Source: Streptomyces globisporus (GTDB taxonomy: Bacteria > Actinomycetota > Actinomycetes > Streptomycetales > Streptomycetaceae). From it: a stretch of DNA of 64,000 nt. The number at the start of each line of letters is the position of its first letter. Position 1 is the first letter of the stretch. The position numbers and the translations under genes are program-made. This document shows, piece after piece, positions 41,492 through 50,432 of this stretch. The notes beneath the pieces are model-generated. The model was not told the DNA's origin and searched no databases. It saw only the letters and a program-made list of their open reading frames with translations. Location of the stretch: assembly GCA_014649555.1 (NCBI GenBank), contig BMTG01000009.1, forward strand, positions 124,001-188,000, given 5' to 3'.

Positions 41492-41520
41492 GAGGGACGG
41501 CCCGGCCAAGGCTGTCCCTC
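41492..41520 (+). terminator. Terminator after the SEC-C gene
   Basis: GAGGGACGGCC (41492-41502) and GGCTGTCCCTC (41510-41520) form an 11-bp stem with one G-T wobble and a 7-base loop. It insulates the defence operon from its upstream neighbour. Confidence 0.75.
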
Positions 41521-41572
41521 ACGTTCCTCGATCCCCGACGGCACCAAGACAGTTCGTAGGACACTGGAAGTA

Positions 41573-42001
41573 ATGAGCACGGCCAAGCCTTCGTCCCCGA
41601 GCGTGTCCGCCCGCATGAGCCGCCAGGCCAGGCGGGACACGGCACCGGAAGTCGCCGTGCGCAAGCTCCTTCACGCTGCCGGCTATCGCTTCCGGGTCAA
41701 CACACGAGTACCGGACATGCCACGACGCACGATCGACATCGCTTTCACCCGAGCCAAGGTCGCCGTGATGATCGACGGCTGCTTCTGGCACGGCTGCCCC
41801 GAGCACGCCACGCAACCGAAGGCGAACGCCCAATGGTGGCGGGAGAAGCTGGACCGGAACATGGCCAGGGACCGGGAAACCACCGAGCATCTGGCTGCGG
41901 CAGGCTGGACCGTACTGCGATTCTGGGAGCACGAGGCGCCCCCGACAGCCGCAAGCAGGATCACAGCCACACTGGAATCGATCGCGGCCGAGCGCGGCTG
42001 A
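41573..42001 (+). CDS. vsr: Vsr-type very short patch repair endonuclease
   Basis: 142 residues from ATG at 41573 (GGAAG is close upstream). Vsr family motifs are in order: MSRQARRDTAPEVAVRKLLHAAGYRFRV, RVPDMPRRTIDIAF (metal Asp), VAVMIDGCFWHGCPEH (catalytic His, zinc Cys/His), WWREKLDRNMARDRE and GWTVLRFWEHE. Vsr nicks at T:G mismatches made when 5-methylcytosine deaminates, so it normally accompanies cytosine-C5 methylases. Two such proteins are encoded at the end of this cluster. In multi-component restriction loci Vsr-like proteins may also serve as the nicking arm. A 188-base gap with a promoter candidate separates it from the Z1 gene. Confidence 0.92.
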   Translation: MSTAKPSSPSVSARMSRQARRDTAPEVAVRKLLHAAGYRFRVNTRVPDMPRRTIDIAFTRAKVAVMIDGCFWHGCPEHATQPKANAQWWREKLDRNMARDRETTEHLAAAGWTVLRFWEHEAPPTAASRITATLESIAAERG

Positions 42002-42044
42002 CGCGATCCCTCTGACCGGGGCGCCGCAAAGGTTCCGCTTTCAC

Positions 42045-42073
42045 TTATCAAGGCTTCACTCACCCAATAGAGT
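42045..42073 (+). promoter_or_regulatory. Candidate promoter of the Z1-led operon
   Basis: TTATCA (42045-42050) and TAGAGT (42068-42073) are spaced by 17 bases in an AT-richer stretch, about 115 bases upstream of the Z1 ATG. Each hexamer matches the consensus at 4 of 6 positions. Confidence 0.4.
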
Positions 42074-42189
42074 GTGGACGTCGCACAGTGACACGACCTC
42101 GGTCGTTTCCCTGCTACGCCCATGACCTGCGGGCGGGGAGCGTGCGGCAGGTTGCCTTCGGCGGAAAGAACGGGGAACGGTCGAATCTC

Positions 42190-44742
42190 ATGACCGATGA
42201 AATTGACGCGATGTACGACACCTTCAAAGCTCTGCTGGACTCGTTCCCCCCTGCAGAGGCGGTCAAGCGGCTGGAGCAGTTCGGCGTCGACAGGGAAATC
42301 GTGGAGCAGATTCGCGAACGCCACGAACGGCAAGCTCTCCGCATCAAGGAACTCGAAGAGCCACGTGCAGTCGTACGCGACAACCGCGTCACCTGGTACA
42401 CCGGACCGCAGACGAAGGACAAATGCTGGCCCGCAGTGGGCGAGATCCTCCGTAAGGACGGCTGGTCCATCCCTGCGATCAGCAGCCTCGACGATTCCTC
42501 GAGTCGTGTCCTCTCTCTTTTGAACCATCCGAAGGAGAAGTCGTTCTCGACACGAGGACTTGTCGTCGGTCACGTACAGTCCGGCAAAACGACCAACTTC
42601 ACTTCAGTCATGGCCAAGTCGGCTGATCGCGGATACAAGTTGTTCATCGTCCTGGCAGGCATCCACAACGGCCTCCGCCGTCAGACGCAGGCCCGCCTCG
42701 TGCAGCAACTCGTCGAACCGAACCCCGCCCTCTGGTCCCAGCTGACCGGCCTCGATCACGACTTCACTCCTACGGAGAACCCGGCATCCTACTTCGGGAA
42801 AAGCAACAAGACGCACGTACTGTGCGTCGTCAAGAAGAATGCGACCGTACTTCGCAAATTGGCCAAGTGGCTCGACAAGGCGTCGGACTATCTGGCCGAC
42901 TGCCCGGCGCTCATCATCGATGATGAGGCCGATCAGGCCACCGTCGAAACCAAGTCGATCAACCCCCTCATCCTCAGCATCATGGGAAGCCTGCCGCGGT
43001 CCGCGTACGTCGGCTACACCGCGTCACCGTTCGCGAACCTGCTGATCGACCCGAGCGCCGAGAACCTGTACCCGAAGGATTTCGTCGTCAACCTGGCCAA
43101 GCCCGAGGGCCATTTCGGCACCGAGGTGCTGTTCGGCCGTTACGCTCTCGACGGGGAAGACCCGGAGGACGTCGACGACGGGTCCGACATGATCCGCTCC
43201 GTTCCCGACTCGGACGTCGCATCGGTCCGCCCGTCCACACGCGCCGAGGTCGACGGCTTCGAGCCGGTCATCACCGACACGCTGCGTCGGGCCGTCCAAT
43301 ACTTCTGGATGGTCGCCGCCGCTCGGCAGGTGCGCCGGGTCGGAAATTCCCATAACACCATGCTGATTCACACCAGTGTGAACACAACTGTGCACAACAG
43401 CTTCCGCGAGCCGCTCGAGCGCCTGCGCTCCCGCACCGCGCAGTCACTGTCGGACAGAGATTTCCAGCAGGATCTACGCGAACTGTGGGACGCGGAGACC
43501 GCGCGCGTGGTCGCCGAGGACTTCGGTGAGACCAAGGTGACTTTCGATCAGCTCGCCTCAGAACTGGCGGGTGTGGTCGACCGCTGCCGGATCATCATGG
43601 ACAATTCCAGCAGCGAAGATCGTCTGGACTACGAGAACGGCCCGGTCACCGCGATCGCCGTCGGCGGCAACACCCTTTCCCGAGGCCTGACGCTGGAGGG
43701 CCTCTCCGTCAGCTACTTCGTCCGTGCCGTCTCCGCCTACGACACCCTCCTGCAGATGGGGCGCTGGTTCGGTTTCCGCAACGGCTACGCCGACCTTCCG
43801 CGCATCTGGATGACTGACGAGTTGGCGGAATGGTTCAGGCACCTGGCCACGGTGGAAACCGAGATGCGCCGCGACATCGACGTCTACATGACCGAGGCGG
43901 AGAGTCCGCTCACCTTCGCCGTCCGTCTGCGCACGCACCCCGCACTTCGCGTGACTGCGGCTGCCAAGATGCGTGCTGCGGTGACCGCCGCATCGTCCTA
44001 CGGCGGCAAACGAGTCCAGACCCACTTCTTCCATACCGATGCGGCTTGGCTGCAGCGGAACATCGATGCTTCACGTCGTCTGGTCACGTCATCGCTCGCC
44101 ACCACGCGACAGGTGGATGAGCAACTGCACCTCGGTCGTTACGTATTTCGCGATGTGCCCCACGATGTCGTGACCGAATTCCTCTCGAACTACCGCTTCC
44201 ACGAGCGGTCTCCGGAGAATGACGGGAAGTTGATCACCGAGTACATCAAGAAGCGGGTCGCGGCCGGCTCTCTGCGTCGGTGGAATGTGGCGATCGTCGG
44301 TACTCCTGGGAAGCAGGACGGGAACTTCGCCTTCACCCCCCAGGTGACCGTCGGACGCGTCAACCGTGCCCGGCTGGTTCTGTCCAACTCCGCCCCTGAT
44401 TTCGCCGACATCAAGACCCTGATGAGCCGGCGTGACGCTGCGGTGGACCTGGCGGGCGACACGGCGAAGCTGACGGAGCAGGAGATCATGGCCGAGCGTC
44501 GCAAGCAGTTGCCCGACACCGGCCTGCTCGTCCTGTATCCCATCGACAAGGTGTCGGAGCCGAGCCCGACGAAGAAATTGCGTGCTCCGCTGGATGCCGA
44601 GGAGCATGTGATCGGCGTCGGCATGGTCTTCCCCACCCCGAGGAACGGCGACAGCGAGGTCGAGGGATACATCTCCGCCGATCTGTCCAACGTCTCGATC
44701 GAGGAGGAGGACTACAGCGCCTTCGATGAGGAGAGGGCATGA
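42190..44742 (+). CDS. Z1-domain helicase-like ATPase of a restriction/defence system
   Basis: 850 residues from ATG at 42190 (MTDEIDAMYDTFK); an in-frame GTG at 42088 would add 34 unlikely residues. It is a P-loop protein of superfamily II type: Walker A GHVQSGKTT (Lys133), Walker B LIIDDEADQ (DDEAD at 244-248), YVGYTASPFANLL (motif III-like), AVGGNTLSRGLTLEGL and LLQMGRWFGFRNGY (motifs V/VI). The Z1 domain fills the second half. Z1 proteins were described computationally in multi-gene restriction systems with MutL/MORC-type ATPases and C5 methylases. It probably translocates or remodels DNA for the adjacent nuclease. It overlaps the next gene by 4 bases. Confidence 0.88.
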   Translation: MTDEIDAMYDTFKALLDSFPPAEAVKRLEQFGVDREIVEQIRERHERQALRIKELEEPRAVVRDNRVTWYTGPQTKDKCWPAVGEILRKDGWSIPAISSLDDSSSRVLSLLNHPKEKSFSTRGLVVGHVQSGKTTNFTSVMAKSADRGYKLFIVLAGIHNGLRRQTQARLVQQLVEPNPALWSQLTGLDHDFTPTENPASYFGKSNKTHVLCVVKKNATVLRKLAKWLDKASDYLADCPALIIDDEADQATVETKSINPLILSIMGSLPRSAYVGYTASPFANLLIDPSAENLYPKDFVVNLAKPEGHFGTEVLFGRYALDGEDPEDVDDGSDMIRSVPDSDVASVRPSTRAEVDGFEPVITDTLRRAVQYFWMVAAARQVRRVGNSHNTMLIHTSVNTTVHNSFREPLERLRSRTAQSLSDRDFQQDLRELWDAETARVVAEDFGETKVTFDQLASELAGVVDRCRIIMDNSSSEDRLDYENGPVTAIAVGGNTLSRGLTLEGLSVSYFVRAVSAYDTLLQMGRWFGFRNGYADLPRIWMTDELAEWFRHLATVETEMRRDIDVYMTEAESPLTFAVRLRTHPALRVTAAAKMRAAVTAASSYGGKRVQTHFFHTDAAWLQRNIDASRRLVTSSLATTRQVDEQLHLGRYVFRDVPHDVVTEFLSNYRFHERSPENDGKLITEYIKKRVAAGSLRRWNVAIVGTPGKQDGNFAFTPQVTVGRVNRARLVLSNSAPDFADIKTLMSRRDAAVDLAGDTAKLTEQEIMAERRKQLPDTGLLVLYPIDKVSEPSPTKKLRAPLDAEEHVIGVGMVFPTPRNGDSEVEGYISADLSNVSIEEEDYSAFDEERA

Positions 44743-45764
44743 GCGACGAGGAACTCCGGAGAACCGTCGAGGAGAGCTGGGACGCTCTCGAGGCAGAACG
44801 GACGACGACGGAACGGAGCCTGCGCGCCGCCCCCTTGCCGGTGGAATCCGGGGAGGGGCCGTTGGTCGCAGCCGTCGACCACGAGGGATACCGGCACCTG
44901 CTGGTGCCGGTTCCCGCGAACCGGAAGATTCGAAGCAGCCCCGACGGCCCGGTCCTGCGGCTCAGCAAGCGCGCTCTCGAAGATGCGGACACGTACCAGA
45001 ACTATGCCGACCTCACCCTTCTGCAGGGCGACTTCGGTGATCTGTTCACGGAGCTGTGCGTGGACGTGCTGGATGCGACACGGGGCTTGCCCCAGTCGCC
45101 GGTCAAAGCGCTGTACGGCGTACTCGATCGCTGGAAGGCACTCTTCCGGACGCAAGGCCCTGTCCTCGCGCCTGAGCAGGTCGCGGGTCTCTTCGGCGAG
45201 TTGATGGTTCTGAAGCGACTGCTCGAGAAGGACCCCAGCGCGCATCGGCTGTGGCGTGGCCCGAGCGGCTACCGTCACGACTTCTGGGGCGGGACCACCG
45301 CCGTCGAGGCGAAGACGAGCACTTCTTCCGAAGGGCGACGCCCTCGCATTCATGGCTTGGACCAGTTGGAAGTCCCTGATGGGGGGTGCCTTTGGCTCGT
45401 CTGGATTCGTCTTCAGAAGGTGGTCTCGGTAGAAGTCGGCATCGGGTTCACCGAGTTGATCCGACACGCGCTCGATCTGTGCGATGACGAGCGAGCACTC
45501 CTCGACCTGCTCGCCGAAGCCGGGTACCGCCCGGCCGACGCCGACCGCTATCGGGATGTTCGCTACAGCGTCGGCGAAGAACGTTGGTACATGGTCACCC
45601 CTGACTTCCCGGGCCTCACCGGGAAAGCACTCACATCGGCCGGCGTGACGACATCGGCGCTCGATGTCACGTACTCGATCGACCTGTCCGGCGAACCTCC
45701 TGTCCCATTGAGCAACGATCAAGCCGACTCCGTGCTCGATCGCCTGGCCCTGGAGCCTGCATGA
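44739..45764 (+). CDS. PD-(D/E)XK nuclease-like protein (DUF4420)
   Basis: 341 residues, ATGA-coupled on both sides. Family features: an N-terminal WDALEAERTT stretch, VAGLFGELMVLKRLLEK in the middle, and the nuclease core SGYRHDFWGGTTAVEAKTSTS. There Asp181, Glu190 and Lys192 give D-x8-E-x-K, and the downstream PRIHGLDQLE and LWLVWIRLQKV strands complete the fold. It is the presumed DNA-cleaving subunit of the operon. The nearest alternatives in the locus are Vsr and none of the ATPases. Whether it cuts methylated, unmethylated or invading DNA cannot be told. Confidence 0.85.
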   Translation: MSDEELRRTVEESWDALEAERTTTERSLRAAPLPVESGEGPLVAAVDHEGYRHLLVPVPANRKIRSSPDGPVLRLSKRALEDADTYQNYADLTLLQGDFGDLFTELCVDVLDATRGLPQSPVKALYGVLDRWKALFRTQGPVLAPEQVAGLFGELMVLKRLLEKDPSAHRLWRGPSGYRHDFWGGTTAVEAKTSTSSEGRRPRIHGLDQLEVPDGGCLWLVWIRLQKVVSVEVGIGFTELIRHALDLCDDERALLDLLAEAGYRPADADRYRDVRYSVGEERWYMVTPDFPGLTGKALTSAGVTTSALDVTYSIDLSGEPPVPLSNDQADSVLDRLALEPA

Positions 45765-47746
45765 CGGCGCCCCGCTGGTTCTCCCAGCCATACCCGCCGG
45801 AGGGCGCGAGCGCTGCCGAGGGGATCCGCAACCAGCTCGGGCGACCGGAACTCGACCTGCTCACCATCCTGGTGCGTGAGTCGGCCCAAAACAGCTGGGA
45901 CGCTCGGATTCCGGACCACCCCGACCCCGTCGACTATCGCATCGACCTGAGCACCGTCAGCCCCGCCCACGCAGGCGCCTGGCGTGAACTGCTGCTCGCC
46001 GGAGCACCCTCCCAACGGGAGAACTTTCCGCTGCGGGAGACCCTCAGACGCGGATCGATCCACATCATGGCCGTGTCCGACCGTGGCACCCGGGGACTCG
46101 GTGGCCCCACCCGGGCGGATTCCGTCGCAGCCGAGAGGGACTTCGTTTCCTTCATCCGTAACATCGGCGAACCCCGTGATACAGCGCTGGGAGGTGGCAC
46201 CTACGGCTTCGGCAAGGGAATCTTCTACGTTCTCTCCAACACCGGCACGATCCTGGTGCATTCACGCTGCCGCACGGCACAGGGCGGCTACGAGACCAGG
46301 CTCATCGGTTGCACTCTCTGGAAGAGCTACGGTGCGGAAGAGGCGAACGGACAGCGCCGCTATACAGGCAGGCACTGGTGGGGAGACAACTCCAGCGACG
46401 TCGTCGAACCGCTGACAGGACGGGAAGCGGACAGCGCGATTCGGAGTCTCGGGCTCCGTCCTTTCGGAGCGGAGGAGACCGGAACCACGGTCGTCGTCAT
46501 CGATCCCGCGCTGGACGGCCTCACACCCAGAGGCGCCGCCGACTATCTCGCCGACACCATCGCCTGGCACCTCTGGCCGAAGATGATCTCGACGAGCAGC
46601 CGACCCGCAGCCATGCGGTTCTCCGTCTCCTGCGACGGTGACAACCGCCCGGTGCCCGACCCTCGGGAGACCCGGCCGCTCAACATGTTCGTAGCCGCAT
46701 ACGAAAGAATGACCGGGTCCGACGGCGATCGCCTCTACTGCAAATCTCCCAAACGCTTCCTGGGGCGTCTCGGGCTGGAGAAGCGCATCATGCCCCCGTT
46801 GGAACCGAGCCACGCTTCCCGCATGGTCGGCATCGAAGACATCGTTCACCACGTATGCCTGATGCGCCCCGCGGAACTGGTGGTCACCTACCGGCCGGGC
46901 CCGAAACCACCGAGTGTGAACCAGGGGTACGCCGGGGTCTTCCGCGCGGACGAGTCCATGGACGAGGTCTACGCCAAAGCCGAGCCCCCCACGCACGACG
47001 CATGGAACCCGCAATCCCTCGAAAGGCCCGAGAGCACATTCGTGCATTCGACCTTTCGCCGCATCAGCGAGGCGTTGGAAAGTCTGCTCTCCCTCGGTGG
47101 CACCGCACGTCCCGGGTCCAGCAATGTCGCCCTGGGTGCCGCCAGTTCCTTCTTCTCCGGATTGGTCGGGGGCACATGGGGCATCGGTGGGGCCACGGCC
47201 TACGCGAAGCCCGGTACCACCGCCCCACGCCGCGGAAGCAAGGAGGACGGAGGTGACCGGCACCGTGAGTCGCCGAGCACAGAGCGATCCGCTTCGGGCG
47301 GGAACCCAACCGGTGCGACGAGCGCGGGTGATGCAGCCGATGCGGACAGCCAGTACGGTTCGGACCATCATCTCTCCCCCGAGGCGCAGGGCACGTCGAC
47401 GCCGCGAAGGCGCCCACGGGTCCAGTACGTCGGCAACCCCTACTACGAGGATCGTGGGACGGTTTCGCTCCTCGTCCAGGACTTCCGGCTCCCTGCCCCC
47501 GGACTTCAACAGGTCCGCGCGGACCTTGCCGTCACTCTGCCAGGCACCTCAGGACGTGAGACGGACCCGCCCATCGGCGCCGGCATGCCCGAACTCTTCG
47601 GCTGGGAGGACGGCGACGGGCACGTACACGAGTCCGCCACGATCCGGATCGAGGGCGGAGAGCCCCTTTGGCGCGTACTCGTGCTTCCCGCACCCGACAC
47701 GATGACTGAGATCGCGGTCAAGGTGGAGGCGGTGAAGCCCTCATGA
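45761..47746 (+). CDS. GHKL (MutL/Hsp90/MORC-type) ATPase of the defence system
   Basis: 661 residues, coupled to both neighbours by 4-base overlaps. The Bergerat ATP-binding fold is visible: N-box ILVRESAQNSWDAR (Glu40, Asn44, Asp47), G1 box MAVSDRGTRGLGG (Asp107-x-Gly109), and the lid GGGTYGFGKGIFYVLSNT (144-161). A middle region, a low-complexity linker (about 490-570, rich in Ser/Gly/Thr/Asp) and a C-terminal beta-rich domain follow. MutL/MORC-type ATPases act as ATP-gated DNA clamps. In prokaryotes MORC-like forms were noted in R-M loci with Z1 and C5 methylases. It is probably the sensor or clamp that couples target recognition to the nuclease. Confidence 0.85.
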   Translation: MTAPRWFSQPYPPEGASAAEGIRNQLGRPELDLLTILVRESAQNSWDARIPDHPDPVDYRIDLSTVSPAHAGAWRELLLAGAPSQRENFPLRETLRRGSIHIMAVSDRGTRGLGGPTRADSVAAERDFVSFIRNIGEPRDTALGGGTYGFGKGIFYVLSNTGTILVHSRCRTAQGGYETRLIGCTLWKSYGAEEANGQRRYTGRHWWGDNSSDVVEPLTGREADSAIRSLGLRPFGAEETGTTVVVIDPALDGLTPRGAADYLADTIAWHLWPKMISTSSRPAAMRFSVSCDGDNRPVPDPRETRPLNMFVAAYERMTGSDGDRLYCKSPKRFLGRLGLEKRIMPPLEPSHASRMVGIEDIVHHVCLMRPAELVVTYRPGPKPPSVNQGYAGVFRADESMDEVYAKAEPPTHDAWNPQSLERPESTFVHSTFRRISEALESLLSLGGTARPGSSNVALGAASSFFSGLVGGTWGIGGATAYAKPGTTAPRRGSKEDGGDRHRESPSTERSASGGNPTGATSAGDAADADSQYGSDHHLSPEAQGTSTPRRRPRVQYVGNPYYEDRGTVSLLVQDFRLPAPGLQQVRADLAVTLPGTSGRETDPPIGAGMPELFGWEDGDGHVHESATIRIEGGEPLWRVLVLPAPDTMTEIAVKVEAVKPS

Positions 47747-48639
47747 CTCGACGAGTTCTCCCTTACCGCACGCCCTCCGAGGATGTCGTCTCCGCCGACG
47801 ACTGGCACCTGGTCACTCCGGACGGCGACATCGTCGTGCCTGACTCGCTGCCGGACTGGGACTACCGGATGGACCTCCATCTGAGAAGGCTCGTCAGGGT
47901 CGACCTGGACCGGGCACGTAAGGAGTCGGGCCTCGCCGCCGACGCCCCGCTGCTGTTGTCGGCCGTGTGGACAGCCACCGGATCCGGCCTCAGCGGTCCG
48001 GCGCAACATCTGCGACTGCCCCAAGAGGGCGTCGTCCCGGTGACGATCGACTGCGAACTGCGCGGTGCGGACCTGGGTGGTCTCCTTCTTCTCGACACTG
48101 CCGTCGTCCTCGCCGAGCGGCTCCCCGATGCCCGCCCTTCGTCCCCCAGACGGGCAGGCTCCATCCTCTGGAGCGATAGACGAGCCCTGCGTCTCCAGGG
48201 GGATGCTCCGCAATTCCCGATGGCTGTCATCGACTTCGGCCTCACGTCCTTCCCGGACGACGCTGCCTGGCATCTGCAGATCAGCGGCAGCTTGGAGAGC
48301 GCGACCATGGGCGCCCTCCTGCTGCTCATCAACGAGCGCAACACAGTCACGGCCACCGCCTTCGAGAACGCCGGGAAACCGCGACAGATCGATCGCCTCG
48401 TTCTGTCGGCCGTATATGCGGATGCCGCACGGCTCATGGTGGAACACTCGCTGAGTCATGAAGATTTCTCCGATGAATCCGACTACCCCGACGATTCTCT
48501 CGGTGCGACGATGCTGAGCCTTTTCGACCGGCTCTTTCCGGATCAGCCGATCACCGACATTCGCCTGCGTCAACGCCAGTCACCGTCCTTGTTCGCCTCG
48601 GACCTGCAGGCGGCAGTCAAAATCTTCGAGGTGTCGTGA
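47743..48639 (+). CDS. Unrecognised component of the defence operon
   Basis: 298 residues, starting in the stop of the ATPase gene and ending 4 bases into the methyltransferase-like gene. I do not recognise a family. It has no signal peptide, membrane span, P-loop or cysteine pair. Predicted strands alternate in the N-terminal 130 residues (HLVTPDGDIVVPDSLPDW; PLLLSAVWTATGSGLSGPAQ; GVVPVTIDCELRGADLGGLLLLDTAVVLAE), suggesting a beta-sandwich. The C-terminal third is helical (YADAARLMVEHSLSHEDF; LGATMLSLFDRLFPDQP). The strict coupling implies it is a stoichiometric subunit, possibly linking the ATPase to the methyltransferase-like protein. Confidence 0.8.
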   Translation: MTRRVLPYRTPSEDVVSADDWHLVTPDGDIVVPDSLPDWDYRMDLHLRRLVRVDLDRARKESGLAADAPLLLSAVWTATGSGLSGPAQHLRLPQEGVVPVTIDCELRGADLGGLLLLDTAVVLAERLPDARPSSPRRAGSILWSDRRALRLQGDAPQFPMAVIDFGLTSFPDDAAWHLQISGSLESATMGALLLLINERNTVTATAFENAGKPRQIDRLVLSAVYADAARLMVEHSLSHEDFSDESDYPDDSLGATMLSLFDRLFPDQPITDIRLRQRQSPSLFASDLQAAVKIFEVS

Positions 48640-50423
48640 TCAGCTTTCTCTACCCTCGACTTCTTTCCGACCGTGCCGCGCCCCTCTTCGCCGAGTACCA
48701 ACAGCTCTCGATCTCCGAGCTGACAGAACGCGTTGCCTTCGCCCACGAGTCGTCGGTGTACGTGGCCACGGGCGGCGACCGCGTGACCGCAGCGCGGCTG
48801 CGGGAACTACGCGAGGGCGTCTTGGTGCTGGCCGCACGTGCCGGTTTCCCGGACACCTCGGACCGTGTGCGGAACGCCGAGTTCGACCTCTCCCTCGCGG
48901 CGCTGCTGCACGCCGAGACAGGCATGGTGCCCGCCGAAGCCGCCGCCCGTGACGTCTGGGCGTTTCTGGCTCTGGTCGTCCTCCCCGACGTCGCCTTCTG
49001 GCGTTACCCACACCCCCCGAAGGACCGCATTCTCGGTACGGACCTCACCAGGCATGTCCTCGGCCGTCTCTGGTGGCGAGCCCAACTCGTACGTTCCCCC
49101 GACGCACCGGAACCGTACGGCGCCCTGAAGATCCTCGGTGAAGCCGCCTTCGATCAGATCTACGCTCGTCGCGCCGCGCTCGGCGGCAGTCCGCACCTCG
49201 TGCGATCCATCCTTCGGGTATGGGACGACCTGGACCTGCAAGGCCTGAACGAACGTGAAACTCTTCGCGACTTCCTGAAACGACTGCTCAGGCTCGCCCC
49301 GTTCGTTCTTTTTGACGCCGTCGAGGAAGAGGCACTGGACGACGAGCTACGCGCAGTCGCTCAGCAGTCGGTCGACGCCCAGCGAGGACAACGTCCCGGG
49401 ACAGCGGCGCCCACGACATCGGAAAAGCTCCCGGCAACATCTCGATCGACCACGACAGGGGCAGCGGCGCACGATCGCCCACTGCAGTCCGTAGAGGTCT
49501 GCGCCGGGTGCGGAGCCCAAGCGCTGGGGCTCGAAAGGGCGGGCTTCGAACCCGTCCTCCTCATCGACAACAAAGCTGACGCTTGCTTCACCATCGAGAA
49601 GAACCGCCCCGACTGGGACATCCTCTGCATGGATATCGCCGATTTCCGGGTGTATGAGCGCCAAGAAGTCATCGGAATCGATCTCCTGAGCGCGGGCCTC
49701 CCTCGTGTGAAGCCGACGACAGCGGACCCGAGTGACGACTCCGACGAACGAGGGGTTCTGAGGAAGACCGTGGAGCTGGCTCTCGTCATCAGGCCGAAGG
49801 TCGTTCTCCTCGAGAATGTGCCCGACCTCATCGAGAGCCCTGGCTTCGAACCGGACCGGACGTGGATCGCGGAAACCCTCACTCAAGCCGGCTACCGCTG
49901 CCACTGGGCCGTCCTCAACGCCTCCGACTTCGGAGTTCCGCAGAATCGCCGTAGCGGCTTCCTCGTCGCCCTGCAGAGCCCGTACGGTGATCGCTTCTCG
50001 TGGCCTCGGCCTTCCGGCATCGTGCCGCCGACCGTCGGTGCGGTACTCGGCCCCACCATGTCCGGGGACGGCTGGCCGGGGGCGAAGCGGTGGGCCGAAC
50101 ACGCAGACCGCATCGCACCGGCGCTGGTAGGGGGCTCGGACCGGCGAGGCGGAGCCGACCTGGGGCCGACCGGTAGCAAGAGGGCATGGGAAACCCTCGG
50201 CGTGAACGGCAACAGCCTCGGCGACGCGCCCCCCGGGCCGGACTTCCCTTCGGACGCCCTGCCCAAGCTCACGGTCGAACAGGCAGCGCTGATCCAGTCG
50301 ATTCCTGAGGACTGGCAGTTCGCGGGCGGCAAGACATCCAGGTACCGACAGATCGGGCACGCGATGCCGCCGCCATTGGCACACGCCGTCGGGACGGCGG
50401 TAGCAGCCGCTCTGCGAAGCTAA
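48636..50423 (+). CDS. Fusion of a DUF6339-like N-terminal domain to a cytosine-C5-methyltransferase-like domain with altered catalytic motif
   Basis: 595 residues from GTG at 48636, coupled to the previous gene. Residues 1-250 form a helical domain that resembles DUF6339 (MISFLYPRLLSDRAAPLFAEY; VVLPDVAFWRYPHPPKDRI). Residues 285-595 follow the C5 MTase fold: motif I SVEVCAGCGAQALGLERAGF (from 285), motif VI LLENVPDLI (ENV 393-395), motif VIII VPQNRRSGFLVAL and motif X RQIGHAMPPPLAHAVG. Motif IV, normally GGPPCQGFS, reads SAGLPRVKPTT: the catalytic cysteine position is Arg357 (CGT). It should not methylate cytosine. AdoMet binding and DNA contact may remain. It is followed by an intact methylase, suggesting a heteromeric partner or methylation reader. 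Confidence 0.85.
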   Translation: MISFLYPRLLSDRAAPLFAEYQQLSISELTERVAFAHESSVYVATGGDRVTAARLRELREGVLVLAARAGFPDTSDRVRNAEFDLSLAALLHAETGMVPAEAAARDVWAFLALVVLPDVAFWRYPHPPKDRILGTDLTRHVLGRLWWRAQLVRSPDAPEPYGALKILGEAAFDQIYARRAALGGSPHLVRSILRVWDDLDLQGLNERETLRDFLKRLLRLAPFVLFDAVEEEALDDELRAVAQQSVDAQRGQRPGTAAPTTSEKLPATSRSTTTGAAAHDRPLQSVEVCAGCGAQALGLERAGFEPVLLIDNKADACFTIEKNRPDWDILCMDIADFRVYERQEVIGIDLLSAGLPRVKPTTADPSDDSDERGVLRKTVELALVIRPKVVLLENVPDLIESPGFEPDRTWIAETLTQAGYRCHWAVLNASDFGVPQNRRSGFLVALQSPYGDRFSWPRPSGIVPPTVGAVLGPTMSGDGWPGAKRWAEHADRIAPALVGGSDRRGGADLGPTGSKRAWETLGVNGNSLGDAPPGPDFPSDALPKLTVEQAALIQSIPEDWQFAGGKTSRYRQIGHAMPPPLAHAVGTAVAAALRS

Positions 50424-50432
50424 GATCGCCCC

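Noticed and set aside
42088-42189. GTG at 42088 as the Z1 start
   Set aside because: The added residues show no family pattern and it would begin almost at the predicted transcript start; ATG at 42190 fits better.
49680-49720. The missing Cys in the methylase-like protein as a frameshift or single-base error
   Set aside because: The frame is continuous with good motifs on both sides, and CGT differs from a Cys codon at more than one position.
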